The notes below the pieces were generated by a model, which was not told the origin of the DNA, searched no databases, and saw only the letters and a program-made list of their open reading frames with translations. Positions 41,998 through 51,018 of a stretch of 64,000 nucleotides of DNA are shown here, piece by piece (the first letter of the stretch is position 1; every line of letters starts with the position of its first letter). The position numbers and the translations under genes were made by a program. This DNA is from Bartonella bacilliformis Ver097 (GTDB lineage Bacteria; Pseudomonadota; Alphaproteobacteria; Rhizobiales; Rhizobiaceae), in contig NZ_KL503804.1 in NCBI RefSeq assembly GCF_000709795.1, forward strand, positions 1 to 64,000, in the 5' to 3' direction.

Positions 41998-42981
41998 ATG
42001 GTGAACATAGAAATAAAAAATGTTGAAGAAGATGAAAACGGTATGCGTTTAGATCGCTGGTTTAAGGTCCATTATCCAGGCCTTGGGTTCGGATATCTAC
42101 AAAAGATTCTGCGTTCTGGTCAGGTACGGGTTAATGGTGGGCGTGTTAAAGTTAATATGCGTCTTGTAACTGGGCAATCTATTCGTGTACCATCTTTGTT
42201 TATTGAGAGTAAGAGGAATGTTCCTATAACGAGTAAGGTTATTAGTCAGCAAGATGATGGGGATCTTTTAAAAAAAATGCTTCTCTATGAAGATCCAAAA
42301 ATTTTTGTTTTCAACAAACCTGCTGGCTTAGCTGTACAAGGTGGTTCTGGTTTAATGCGCCATGTTGACGGTATGCTTGAGGCATGGTGCAATAAAAAAG
42401 GTGAAAAACCGCGGCTGGTTCATCGTCTTGATCGTGAAACATCAGGTTTACTTGTTGTTGCTCGGTCAAGAAGTGCTGCGCAGGCTTTAACTGCTGCTTT
42501 TAGAACACGAAAAATGAAGAAGATTTATTGGGCATTAGTAAGAGGGGTTCCCAGAAAAAAGCAGGAAAAAATTTCGACATGGATGGCAAAAGAAACAACG
42601 GCACAGGGCGATAAAATGGGTATTTGTGAACATGGGGAACCAGATTCTAATCATGCAGTTTCCTATTATCGTATTTTAGATACACGAGGACGTGCGCTTT
42701 CTTGGCTTGAAATGGAGCCCTATACTGGTAGGACACACCAGTTACGTGTTCATGCTGCTCATATAGGACATCCGATTATTGGCGATTCAAAATATTTTTT
42801 TTCTGATAATAACTGGGAGTTACCAGGAGGAATTCAAAATCGTCTTCATCTTCATGCACGTCGTATTCGTATTCCTCATCCTTCAGGAGGCATATTGGAT
42901 ATTACTGCGCCTTTACCGCCTCACATGGTACAAAGTTTTAATCTTTTAGCTTTTAATGAAAGCGATGGCGACGCCGAATAA
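41998..42981 (+). CDS. rluC: RluA-family 23S rRNA pseudouridine synthase (RluC-like)
   Basis: A 327-residue enzyme isomerising uridines in 23S rRNA. An S4 RNA-binding domain occupies about residues 14-75 (GMRLDRWFKVHYPGLGFGYLQKILRSGQVRVNGGRV). The catalytic motif HRLDRETSGLLV has its aspartate at residue 145, and the C-terminal TGRTHQLRVHAAHIGHPIIGDSKY is the family signature. Exact target positions cannot be read from sequence; RluC is the likeliest by length and S4 domain. Confidence 0.88.
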   Translation: MVNIEIKNVEEDENGMRLDRWFKVHYPGLGFGYLQKILRSGQVRVNGGRVKVNMRLVTGQSIRVPSLFIESKRNVPITSKVISQQDDGDLLKKMLLYEDPKIFVFNKPAGLAVQGGSGLMRHVDGMLEAWCNKKGEKPRLVHRLDRETSGLLVVARSRSAAQALTAAFRTRKMKKIYWALVRGVPRKKQEKISTWMAKETTAQGDKMGICEHGEPDSNHAVSYYRILDTRGRALSWLEMEPYTGRTHQLRVHAAHIGHPIIGDSKYFFSDNNWELPGGIQNRLHLHARRIRIPHPSGGILDITAPLPPHMVQSFNLLAFNESDGDAE

Positions 42982-43351
42982 TAGGATCTGTGTAATTATT
43001 TTATCTAATGGTGAAAATAATAATCTTTCATTATGGCATGAAAAAACATTTCAACAATCAATTTTGTTTAGAGAAAAAGAATTTTCAGTTATCTTTGATC
43101 AAGGGCTAAATTTTCTTCTGATATGGTGTTTAAATATAATGAAAATATTAATATAAAAGTTTAAAAGAATATTTTATCTTATTGAAATAATTAATATTTA
43201 ATATGTTATATATAAGCAGAGTAATCAGTTAATGTGATGGCAATTGATAGTTTCTTAAAGGCTGTCATAATGTTTATTATGCAAAAAGTGAGTGTAGATT
43301 CTATTATAAAAAATTTGGTAGATTTGTTGAAAGTATAAGAGATAGAATGAT
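42982..43351. other. rluC-ATP12 intergenic region
   Basis: About 370 AT-rich bases. A 66-codon frame overlaps the rluC end (to 43156), but has no ribosome site, no family resemblance and runs in atypical composition, so I do not call it. In related Rhizobiales a HAD-type phosphatase gene often stands between these two genes; no trace of its DxDGT motif is visible here. Confidence 0.5.
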
Positions 43352-44137
43352 ATGCGTGAAATTTTAGATCATTTTGATCAATCATTAAATGTAGATAACC
43401 CTACTGCTAAGGTTTCAGAATCCTCACATCAGTTATTGAAAAAACGATTTTATAAAGATGTGAGTATTGTGAGTGAAGAAGGAGGGGTTTCTATATTATT
43501 GGATAGATGTCCAATTCAAACACCTGCCAAACGTCATATCCTCGTGCCAACAGAAGCGCTTGCTGCATTATTGGCTCAAGAATTTAAAATCCAGGAAAAG
43601 GTTATTGATCCAGCAAAAATGCCAATTATGCGTCTTATTAATACTGTTATTGATGGTATAGCTGACGATATGCAGGTTATTTTTGAAGATTTATTACGGT
43701 TTGTTGCATGCGATATGATTTTTTATCGTGCACAAACGCCGAAAGAGTTAGCAAAACGGCAATGTGAGCATTGGGATTTTTTACTTGATTGGGCAGAAGA
43801 GAAGATTGGTGCACGTTTTAATATAGCTGAGGGAGTGATGCATATTGAACAACCGTGGGTGTCTATTCAAGCAGTGAGCAATTATTTACGCAAAATAGAA
43901 TCCCCTTATGTGCTGGCTGCACTCCATACAATGACAACACTAACGGGATCAGCTCTTATTGCTTTTGCTGTCGCTGAGAAAAAAATCGATCTGGATCATG
44001 CTTGGTCTATTGCACATTTGGATGAAGACTGGACGATAGAACAGTGGAAGGTTGATGAAGAGGCGATGATGCGTCGAGCCTATAGAAAAGTTGAATTTGA
44101 TGCTGCAGTCGCAATGATTACCGCTGCACATAGCTAA
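43352..44137 (+). CDS. ATP12-family F1-ATPase assembly chaperone
   Basis: A 261-residue member of the ATP12 chaperone family (PF07542), which in mitochondria and alphaproteobacteria helps assemble the alpha subunit of F1-ATP synthase. Recognised by RFYKDVSIVSEEGGVSILLDRCPIQTPAKRHILVPTEALAALLAQEF at about 32-80 and by the DLLRFVACDMIFYRAQTPKELAKRQCEHWDFLLDWAEEKIG block at about 113-153. Starts at 43352 after AGAGATAGA. No signal peptide, so cytoplasmic. Confidence 0.9.
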   Translation: MREILDHFDQSLNVDNPTAKVSESSHQLLKKRFYKDVSIVSEEGGVSILLDRCPIQTPAKRHILVPTEALAALLAQEFKIQEKVIDPAKMPIMRLINTVIDGIADDMQVIFEDLLRFVACDMIFYRAQTPKELAKRQCEHWDFLLDWAEEKIGARFNIAEGVMHIEQPWVSIQAVSNYLRKIESPYVLAALHTMTTLTGSALIAFAVAEKKIDLDHAWSIAHLDEDWTIEQWKVDEEAMMRRAYRKVEFDAAVAMITAAHS

Positions 44138-44156
44138 TTTATTCATGCATAAGTGT

Positions 44157-44715
44157 TCAACTATTGACTATGGTATTTTGTAATTTTGTTGGATTGATTT
44201 TTATTGTTTCAAATCTAAGGAATGCTTTATTGATTATATTAAAGGTTGCGTTATCATTACCACAAATAGAGTACCACTGATTATTTTCGAAGAGAGCAAT
44301 AATCTCAGTTTGGATAGAGAATTTTTCCTCACTAGTTTTAGTTCATGGGGATGATAAAATAAGGAATGTTATTGTTAAGTTTTCCTGCATCTTTCTTGGT
44401 TTGATTAATATTAATGCTTTCAATTTTATAATTGCTGGCCAAATATTTTATTTGACTTTTCATAATTCTTTGAAATTGCAGTTTATTGAGATTTTTTGTA
44501 GTGGCTAAGCTGTCGATAATTTGAGGAGGGATAGCACTAAATAATATCTGCATCAAATTCTTGAAGTGCTTTACTGTAGGGAGAGATAGCTGTTGCTAGG
44601 TTTATCGTTGCTTCATTAGTTAGTGTATATCCTGGTATTGTCGATATAATAAGGATAAAGAACAAAAAATAAGAAAATTCTTAGTACTAAAAGCCTTAAT
44701 AATTAATTTGAACAA
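44157..44715 (-). pseudogene. Frameshifted remnant of a secreted protein gene (about 185 residues)
   Basis: Reading the minus strand, three frames join into one protein-like sequence. Frame one starts at a TTG near 44715 and gives a signal peptide start (FKLIIKAFSTKNFLIF). A T-run near 44670 shifts it to a second frame with the hydrophobic core FILIISTIPGYT and then TNEATINLATAISPYSKALQ. At about 44541 a third frame takes over (FSAIPPQIIDSLATTKNLNK onward, to a stop at 44338). A last shift there leads into KTSEEKFSIQTEIIALFENN and ends NPTKLQNTIVNS at 44157. Three frame changes and the coherent protein-like product argue for a decayed gene. I do not recognise the family; it looks like a small exported protein. 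It lies between ATP12 and glnA with a terminator separating it from glnA. Confidence 0.65.
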
Positions 44716-44785
44716 GATTAATTATATTTATAAAAGAAAAACATACCCAAAAATATAGGTGTACTTTTAAATGTAAGAATAAAAT

Positions 44786-44818
44786 ATAAAAATGGAGATT
44801 TTCATCTCCATTTTTATT
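44786..44818 (-). terminator. Terminator after glnA
   Basis: AAAATGGAGA at 44789-44798 pairs with TCTCCATTTT at 44805-44814 around a six-base loop. T-rich on both sides, so it could work in both directions; in the glnA direction it lies 22 bases past the stop. Confidence 0.85.
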
Positions 44819-44839
44819 TTGAATAAAATGATTTATTTC

Positions 44840-46249
44840 TTAAACAGAATAATACATATCAAATTCGACAGGATGTGGAGTCATTTCATAGCGCAAAACT
44901 TCTTGCATTTTTAATTCAATAAAAGAATTAATCTGGTCATCATCAAAAACACCTCCGGTTTTCAAGAAGCCACGATCTTTATCAAGAGATTCAAGTGCTT
45001 CACGTAAATTTCTTGAAACTGTAGGGATTTTTTTAAGTTCTTTTTGAGACAGGCTATAAAGATCTTTGTCCATAGCTTCTCCAGGATGAATTTTGTTTTT
45101 TATCCCATCAAGACCTGCCATTAAAATTGCTGAGAATGCTAGGTATGGGTTTGCTGTTAGATCTGGAAAACGAACTTCTACACGTTTTGAATGAGGTGAA
45201 GAGCCAAAAGGAATACGACAAGATGCAGAACGGTTTCGTGCAGAATAAGCAAGCAGGACAGGAGCTTCATAACCAGGAACTAAACGTTTATAGGAATTGG
45301 TAGATGGATTTGTGAAGGCATTAATTGCTTTTGCATGTTTAATGATACCACCAATGAAAAATAAGCAAGTTTCCGATAGGCCGGCATATTGATCTCCTGC
45401 GAAGATTGGTTTGTTATCTTTCCAAATTGATATATGAACATGCATGCCTGAGCCATTATCACCAAAAACTGGTTTAGGCATGAAAGTTGCTGTTTTTCCA
45501 TAACTGTTAGCAGTTTGATGCACAACATATTTAAAGATCTGCATTTTATCAGCTTCTCGAACCAATGTATCAAATCGAATACCTAGTTCATGCTGAGCTG
45601 CTGCAACTTCATGATGGTGTTTTTCAACGCGTACACCCATATCTGTTAACGCAGCAAGCATCTCAGAGCGCATATCTTGGCAAGAATCTATAGGAGGAAC
45701 CGGAAAATAACCACCTTTCGTACGTGGGCGGTGACCAAGATTACCCATTTCATACTCAGTGTCATCATTTGATGGTAATTCACTTGAATTAAGCTTAAAA
45801 CCTGTATTGTAAGGATCAGTTTTATAGCGCACATCATCAAAAATAAAAAATTCGGCTTCCGGACCTATATTGACTATATCGCCAATTCCTAAAGATTGCA
45901 TATAAGCTTCAGCTTTTTTAGCGATAGAACGCGGATCTCTATTGTACATTTCTCTAGAAATAGGATCAAGAACATCACAAAGTATTACCAAAGTAGATTG
46001 AGCAAAAAAGGGATCAATATGAGCTGTTTCTGGATCTGGTATTAATAACATGTCGGATTCATTAATTGCTTTCCATCCGGCAATTGAAGACCCATCAAAC
46101 ATAATGCCATCAGTGAATGTATTTTCTTTGATTTCAGCAATATCCATTGTGACGTGGTGTAATTTACTTCGTAGGTCGGTAAAGCGTAAATCGACGAAAC
46201 GTATATTATCATCTGCAATCTGTTTAAGAATATCTGATGCTGTTGGCAT
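44840..46249 (-). CDS. glnA: Glutamine synthetase type I
   Basis: A 469-residue dodecameric enzyme making glutamine from glutamate, ammonia and ATP. Signatures: [10 protein letters not shown], the metal-site [39 protein letters not shown], and [11 protein letters not shown]. The adenylylation tyrosine is Tyr398 in DLYSLSQKE, so control by adenylyltransferase remains possible. Starts at the ATG at 46249 (MPTASDIL) after AAGGAAAT; the TTG two codons earlier is less likely. It follows the divergent PII gene by about 85 bases, the standard glnB-glnA order. Confidence 0.97.
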   Translation of the reverse strand: MPTASDILKQIADDNIRFVDLRFTDLRSKLHHVTMDIAEIKENTFTDGIMFDGSSIAGWKAINESDMLLIPDPETAHIDPFFAQSTLVILCDVLDPISREMYNRDPRSIAKKAEAYMQSLGIGDIVNIGPEAEFFIFDDVRYKTDPYNTGFKLNSSELPSNDDTEYEMGNLGHRPRTKGGYFPVPPIDSCQDMRSEMLAALTDMGVRVEKHHHEVAAAQHELGIRFDTLVREADKMQIFKYVVHQTANSYGKTATFMPKPVFGDNGSGMHVHISIWKDNKPIFAGDQYAGLSETCLFFIGGIIKHAKAINAFTNPSTNSYKRLVPGYEAPVLLAYSARNRSASCRIPFGSSPHSKRVEVRFPDLTANPYLAFSAILMAGLDGIKNKIHPGEAMDKDLYSLSQKELKKIPTVSRNLREALESLDKDRGFLKTGGVFDDDQINSFIELKMQEVLRYEMTPHPVEFDMYYSV

Positions 46250-46334
46250 ATTCAATTTCCTTATTGGGCTGAGGTGAATAGAAAAAAGGATGAGAAATTT
46301 TTTGAATGTTAATAGAGCATCAATACTAGATTCA

Positions 46335-46649
46335 TTAGTACCTTACATAGATAATATCATCAATGGATGAAACAGATACTTTTCCATCGTGGATATATTT
46401 TATTGGAGCTGCTTTAAGTATTACCTCAATAGTTTTCTTTAGATTTTTATCGGCAACCAAAGCGTTAATTTTTATTTTTAACAAAAAATCAACAATACAT
46501 CTGACACTGCGGTAAAGTTCCATATGCTTTTTTTGACAACTAAAATTTTTTTCTTTTGTTACAGTGATTTTATATAAAACAATTTTTTGAAGCATTTCTT
46601 TCATTTCATTAAGCTTGAAAGATTTTATAATGGTTTCAATTGTTTTCAT
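46335..46649 (-). CDS. glnB: Divergent PII signal-transduction protein (GlnB-like), possibly degenerate
   Basis: A 104-residue protein that aligns without gaps to GlnB over its whole length ([24 protein letters not shown] and IVDFL around the T loop), but with unusual changes. Position 51, the tyrosine uridylylated by GlnD, is Cys. Gly37 of the T loop is Ser, and the B-loop residues Thr83, Gly84 and Gly87 are Ile, Lys and His while Asp88-Gly89-Lys90 remain. Arg101 is Tyr, and the C-terminus ends about eight residues early. Gln39 and Lys40 are kept. Normally PII senses 2-oxoglutarate and ATP/ADP and controls GlnE and NtrB. The frame is intact, so it is either a very drifted gene or a repurposed PII. 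It lies just before glnA. Confidence 0.8.
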   Translation of the reverse strand: MKTIETIIKSFKLNEMKEMLQKIVLYKITVTKEKNFSCQKKHMELYRSVRCIVDFLLKIKINALVADKNLKKTIEVILKAAPIKYIHDGKVSVSSIDDIIYVRY

Positions 46650-46923
46650 ATCGAAGTCATCTCCAACATCATTTTATTATTTCAGTCTATTACGTATTAT
46701 ATGGACAACGATGAAATATGTCGACAAATACTTTTTTCATGAAAAACACAAAGCGTAATACAAAATATAATGCACATGTTATATTTTTTAGAGAAAATCT
46801 ATAATGAAACAAAATTAAGTGCTACTTAATAGAGTTACAAGGCAATAAAATTTTATAAGAATAAAAATTATAAGAATGATTTCACGATTTTTTTTATTGT
46901 AGATTTAATTATTTTCTCGCTTT

Positions 46924-49827
46924 TTAAAAGTCGTTCCTGTGCAAAGGACGGCGCAGTAAAATTTCTTTGAGAAATTTTCCAGTATAGGAAGCAGGAACAT
47001 TAATAATGTTTTCAGGGCGGCCAGCTGCAACAATTTTACCACCACCATCTCCGCCTTCTGGCCCTAAATCAATAATCCAATCGGCTGTTTTAATGACTTC
47101 AAGATTGTGTTCAATAACCGCAACTGTGTTGTTTTGATCGACGAGTTCATGCAAAACTTCAAGAAGTTTAGAAATGTCGTGGAAATGTAGTCCAGTTGTT
47201 GGCTCATCTAAAATGTAAAGCGTGCGACCTGTTGTTTTGCGTGAAAGTTCTTTAGCAAGTTTTACGCGTTGAGCTTCTCCACCAGAAAGCGTTGTGGCTT
47301 GCTGTCCGACTTTGATGTAGCCAAGGCCTGTTCGTACAAGGGTTTCCATTTTATGGTGGATTGCAGGAACAGCTTGGAAAAATTCTTCTGCTTTTTCGAC
47401 AGTCATATCAAGGATATCTGCAATGGATTTTCCTTTAAATTTTATTTCCAGTGTTTCTCGATTATAGCGCTTTCCTTGACATACATCGCAAGTAACATAG
47501 ACATCAGGTAAAAAGTGCATTTCAATTTTGATAACACCGTCTCCTTGGCATGCTTCACAACGCCCTCCTTTCACATTGAATGAAAAGCGTCCTGCTTTGT
47601 ACCCTCTGACTTTTGATTCTGGAAGTTCAGCAAACCAATCGCGGATTGGTGTAAAAGCGCCAGTATAGGTTGCTGGATTGGAGCGTGGAGTGCGCCCAAT
47701 GGGTGATTGGTTAATATTGATAACCTTATCAATAAGCTCTAATCCTTCAATTTTATCATAGCTTGCTGGGTTGTGATGGCTTTTCATGATGTGGCGTGAT
47801 GCAGCTTTAAAGAGGGTTTCAATAAGGAATGTTGATTTTCCTCCACCTGAAACACCTGTTATGCAAACAAAGGTTCCAAGAGGAATATCGACATTAATAT
47901 TTTTAAGATTATTTCCTTGAGCACCAATCACTTTCAGCATATTTGATTGTGATATTTTACGGTGCTGGGGAGGAGTGGTAATTGCCATTGTCCCTGAGAG
48001 ATACTGTCCTGTGAGTGAAGAGGGGCTACTCATAATTTCCTGTGGTGTGCCTTGAGCTATGATTTTTCCACCATGAATACCTGCGGCAGGACCAATATCA
48101 ACAACATGATCTGCGGTGAGGATAGCATCTTCATCGTGTTCAACAACAATAACCGTATTGCCGAGATCACGTAAATGGTGCAACATTTCTAGAAGGCGTT
48201 CATTATCACGTTGATGTAAGCCGATAGAGGGCTCATCTAAAACATAAAGAACTCCTGTTAGGCCAGAACCAATCTGTGATGCTAATCGAATGCGTTGACT
48301 TTCTCCTCCTGAAAGTGTTCCTGAATTGCGAGATAAGGTGAGATATTCAAGTCCTACGTGATTTAAAAATGTCAAGCGATTACGAATTTCTTTTAAAATA
48401 CGTGCTGCGATATTACGTTGTTTTTCGTTGAGATATTGGTCAATCTTAGAGAACCAATCATTTGCTTTTAAAATAGAAAATTCTGATATTTGTCCAATAT
48501 GCATTCCATGGATTTTGACAGCAAGGGCTTCAGATTTTAAACGATAACCATGACATGTTGGGCAGAGAGAAGAGGACATGTAACGTTCAATTTCTTCACG
48601 TGACCAAATTGAATCAGCTTGTTTCCATTGCCGTTCCATATTTGGGATGATACCTTCAAAGCATTGAGTGGTGTCATAAAAGCGCTCACCATTCTTATCA
48701 GTAAAGGAAATTTCTTTTGTTTTTGTACCATATAAAATAGCTTCTCGTGCTTCATCTGAAAGTGTGCACCATTTATTGGTGAGTTTAAATTCATAGACAT
48801 TTCCTAATGCTTCTAAAATTTGGGTATAATAAAGTGAAGAGGATTTTGACCAAGGGGCAATGGCTCCAGCTTTTAAAGTAAGATTTTCATTGGGAACAAT
48901 TCTTTTGGGGTCGATTGCTTTTTGAGTTCCAAGTCCATCGCAAGTAGGACAAGCACCAAAAGGATTATTAAATGAAAAAAGGCGTGGTTCAATTTCAGGA
49001 ATTGAGAAACCGGATATAGGGCAAGCAAACTTTTCTGAAAAAATAAGTCGTTTGTGGGTTTCATTTTTTGATTTATAGGCAGATTCTTTTGTCGTCAAAG
49101 GTTGATCTGCTATTTCAGCAATCGCAAGTCCATTGGCCAGCTGTAGGCATGTTTCTATACTATCTGTTAAGCGAGAGGCAATGTCATTGTGTATAACAAT
49201 GCGATCTACCACGATATCTATGTCATGTTTATATTTTTTATTAAGAGGGGGAGTATCATGGATTTCATAAAATTGACCATCAATTTTGGCTCGTTGAAAC
49301 CCCTTTTTTAGAAGTTCTGTTAGCTCTTTTTTGTATTCACCTTTTCTCCCTTGCACTAAAGGTGCCATAATAAAAATGCGTGTCCCTTCTGGTAAGGCCA
49401 TAATTTGATCAACCATTTGGCTAACTGTCTGGCTTTCAATGGGAAGGCCTGTAACAGGTGAGTGGGGAATACCGATACGAGCAAAAAGGAGGCGCATATA
49501 ATCATAAATTTCAGTTATAGTACCAACTGTTGAACGGGGATTGCGGCTGGTAGTTTTTTGCTCAATTGAGATAGCAGGAGAAAGGCCGTCTATTCGATCC
49601 ACATTTGGTTTTTGCATCATTTCCAGGAATTGACGTGCGTAAGCAGAGAGGCTTTCGACATAACGGCGTTGACCTTCGGCATAAATTGTATCAAAAGCTA
49701 AGGATGATTTACCTGAGCCAGAAGGTCCTGTTATGACGATCAATTTGTCGCGGGGAAGGTCAAGATCAACGTTTTTAAGGTTGTGTTCACATGCACCGCG
49801 AATAGAAATATATTTTTGATGAGGCAT
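46924..49827 (-). CDS. uvrA: Excinuclease ABC subunit A
   Basis: A 967-residue DNA damage-recognition ATPase of nucleotide excision repair. Two ABC modules: Walker [10 protein letters not shown] near the N-terminus and GVSGGGKST near 650, two LSGGE signatures, and Cys4 zinc modules ([13 protein letters not shown] part, CPTCHGYRL, and the C-terminal CEACQGDG...CDVCQGKRY). Full length. Divergent from ssb, the common arrangement; the shared 220-base intergenic region contains no recognisable SOS box. Confidence 0.97.
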   Translation of the reverse strand: MPHQKYISIRGACEHNLKNVDLDLPRDKLIVITGPSGSGKSSLAFDTIYAEGQRRYVESLSAYARQFLEMMQKPNVDRIDGLSPAISIEQKTTSRNPRSTVGTITEIYDYMRLLFARIGIPHSPVTGLPIESQTVSQMVDQIMALPEGTRIFIMAPLVQGRKGEYKKELTELLKKGFQRAKIDGQFYEIHDTPPLNKKYKHDIDIVVDRIVIHNDIASRLTDSIETCLQLANGLAIAEIADQPLTTKESAYKSKNETHKRLIFSEKFACPISGFSIPEIEPRLFSFNNPFGACPTCDGLGTQKAIDPKRIVPNENLTLKAGAIAPWSKSSSLYYTQILEALGNVYEFKLTNKWCTLSDEAREAILYGTKTKEISFTDKNGERFYDTTQCFEGIIPNMERQWKQADSIWSREEIERYMSSSLCPTCHGYRLKSEALAVKIHGMHIGQISEFSILKANDWFSKIDQYLNEKQRNIAARILKEIRNRLTFLNHVGLEYLTLSRNSGTLSGGESQRIRLASQIGSGLTGVLYVLDEPSIGLHQRDNERLLEMLHHLRDLGNTVIVVEHDEDAILTADHVVDIGPAAGIHGGKIIAQGTPQEIMSSPSSLTGQYLSGTMAITTPPQHRKISQSNMLKVIGAQGNNLKNINVDIPLGTFVCITGVSGGGKSTFLIETLFKAASRHIMKSHHNPASYDKIEGLELIDKVININQSPIGRTPRSNPATYTGAFTPIRDWFAELPESKVRGYKAGRFSFNVKGGRCEACQGDGVIKIEMHFLPDVYVTCDVCQGKRYNRETLEIKFKGKSIADILDMTVEKAEEFFQAVPAIHHKMETLVRTGLGYIKVGQQATTLSGGEAQRVKLAKELSRKTTGRTLYILDEPTTGLHFHDISKLLEVLHELVDQNNTVAVIEHNLEVIKTADWIIDLGPEGGDGGGKIVAAGRPENIINVPASYTGKFLKEILLRRPLHRNDF

Positions 49828-49990
49828 GAATTTATCCTTCGCATATGTGACAAAAATTTTTATTAAGTGTGGATAAAGTTATTTTTTTGAAATTACAATC
49901 TATTCAGCCACTCTAACATGGAAAGAGGAGATAGGTGTTACGAAAAGAGGGGAAAAAGAGAATCTTTTTACTTTAATATAGCTTAGTAAG

Positions 49991-50020
49991 TTACAAATTG
50001 TTGTTATTTTTTGTTATAAT
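49991..50020 (+). promoter_or_regulatory. Predicted ssb promoter
   Basis: TTACAA at 49991-49996, 18-base spacer, perfect TATAAT at 50015-50020, 28 bases ahead of the ssb start. Good -10, weaker -35. Confidence 0.5.
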
Positions 50021-50048
50021 GGGATAGTTTAATTTCGGAGTGTATGCA

Positions 50049-50573
50049 ATGGCTGGAAGTCTTAATAAAGTTATTTTGATTGGTAATCTTGGTGCAGATC
50101 CTGAGATTCGCCGTTTGAATTCTGGTGATCAAGTAGCAAATTTACGTATTGCTACCTCAGAAAATTGGCGTGATCGGAATACGAATGAGCGTAAAGAGCG
50201 TACTGAGTGGCACATTGTTGTTATTTTTAATGAAAATCTTATCAAAGTTGCGGAGCAATATTTAAAAAAAGGCAGCAAAATTTATATTGAAGGTCAATTA
50301 CAAACACGTAAATGGCAAGATCAAAATGGCAATGACCGTTTTACAACAGAGATCGTTCTACAGAAATATCGTGGTGAATTACAAATGCTTGACAGTCGTG
50401 GAGCAGATAGTGGAGAGAAAATACAAGATGCAAGTCAGTTAGGTAAGGGTTATAGTAATGCCGATTCCTTCGATAACAGTAATTCAAATAAGCAAGGCAT
50501 TTTTGGCCAAAATAATAATAATCAATTAGGAAAAAGTTTTTCACACCAATTAGATGATGATGTGCCTTTTTGA
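50049..50573 (+). CDS. ssb: Single-stranded DNA-binding protein
   Basis: A 174-residue protein coating single-stranded DNA during replication and repair. An OB fold occupies about residues 1-110 ([63 protein letters not shown]), then an Asn/Gln/Ser-rich linker, and the acidic tip DDDVPF that recruits partner proteins. The ATG at 50049 has CGGAG nine bases upstream; the GTG at 50040 is less suitable. Confidence 0.97.
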   Translation: MAGSLNKVILIGNLGADPEIRRLNSGDQVANLRIATSENWRDRNTNERKERTEWHIVVIFNENLIKVAEQYLKKGSKIYIEGQLQTRKWQDQNGNDRFTTEIVLQKYRGELQMLDSRGADSGEKIQDASQLGKGYSNADSFDNSNSNKQGIFGQNNNNQLGKSFSHQLDDDVPF

Positions 50574-51018
50574 TGATCTATAGCAGATTCTGTAATGATT
50601 ACTTTCATCTTAGAAAAGAAAAGTGGAGTTTTTAGTTTGGATACTAAAAGTAATAGAGGTAATTTTAAAATTGCATAGTTAAACAATAAGGTGAAGTGTA
50701 CATAAAGGTTTAATAAGACTCGAGTATACTTAAAGTATGGTGTATGAGATACACTTTTCTTATTTAGAAAGAGGGAGAAATTATTTTCCTGAAAGTCTTT
50801 ATGAATTTTCATTCAGATTATTACTTAAATAGCACTGCAAAAGATAATTAGTGCGCTTTTACGATTGTTTATTTCATACATAATTTTGATACAAAGGAAT
50901 GCAATGTTGCAAATTTTTGTTAAATTCCTCCTTAATTGTCGAGAGGAAAATTAGTATTTTAAGGTATTTTTCGATATAAAATATCAATGGTGATTCCTTT
51001 TTTGAAAGTATTGGAACT
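50574..51018. other. ssb-gyrA intergenic region
   Basis: About 445 bases without a gene. It contains a small palindrome GTGTAT-GAG-ATACAC near 50741-50755 and AT-rich sequence leading to gyrA. I see no clear promoter pair or RNA gene. Confidence 0.5.

Noticed and set aside
42956-43156. 66-codon frame after rluC
   Set aside because: Overlaps the rluC end, no ribosome site, no recognisable protein; likely chance.
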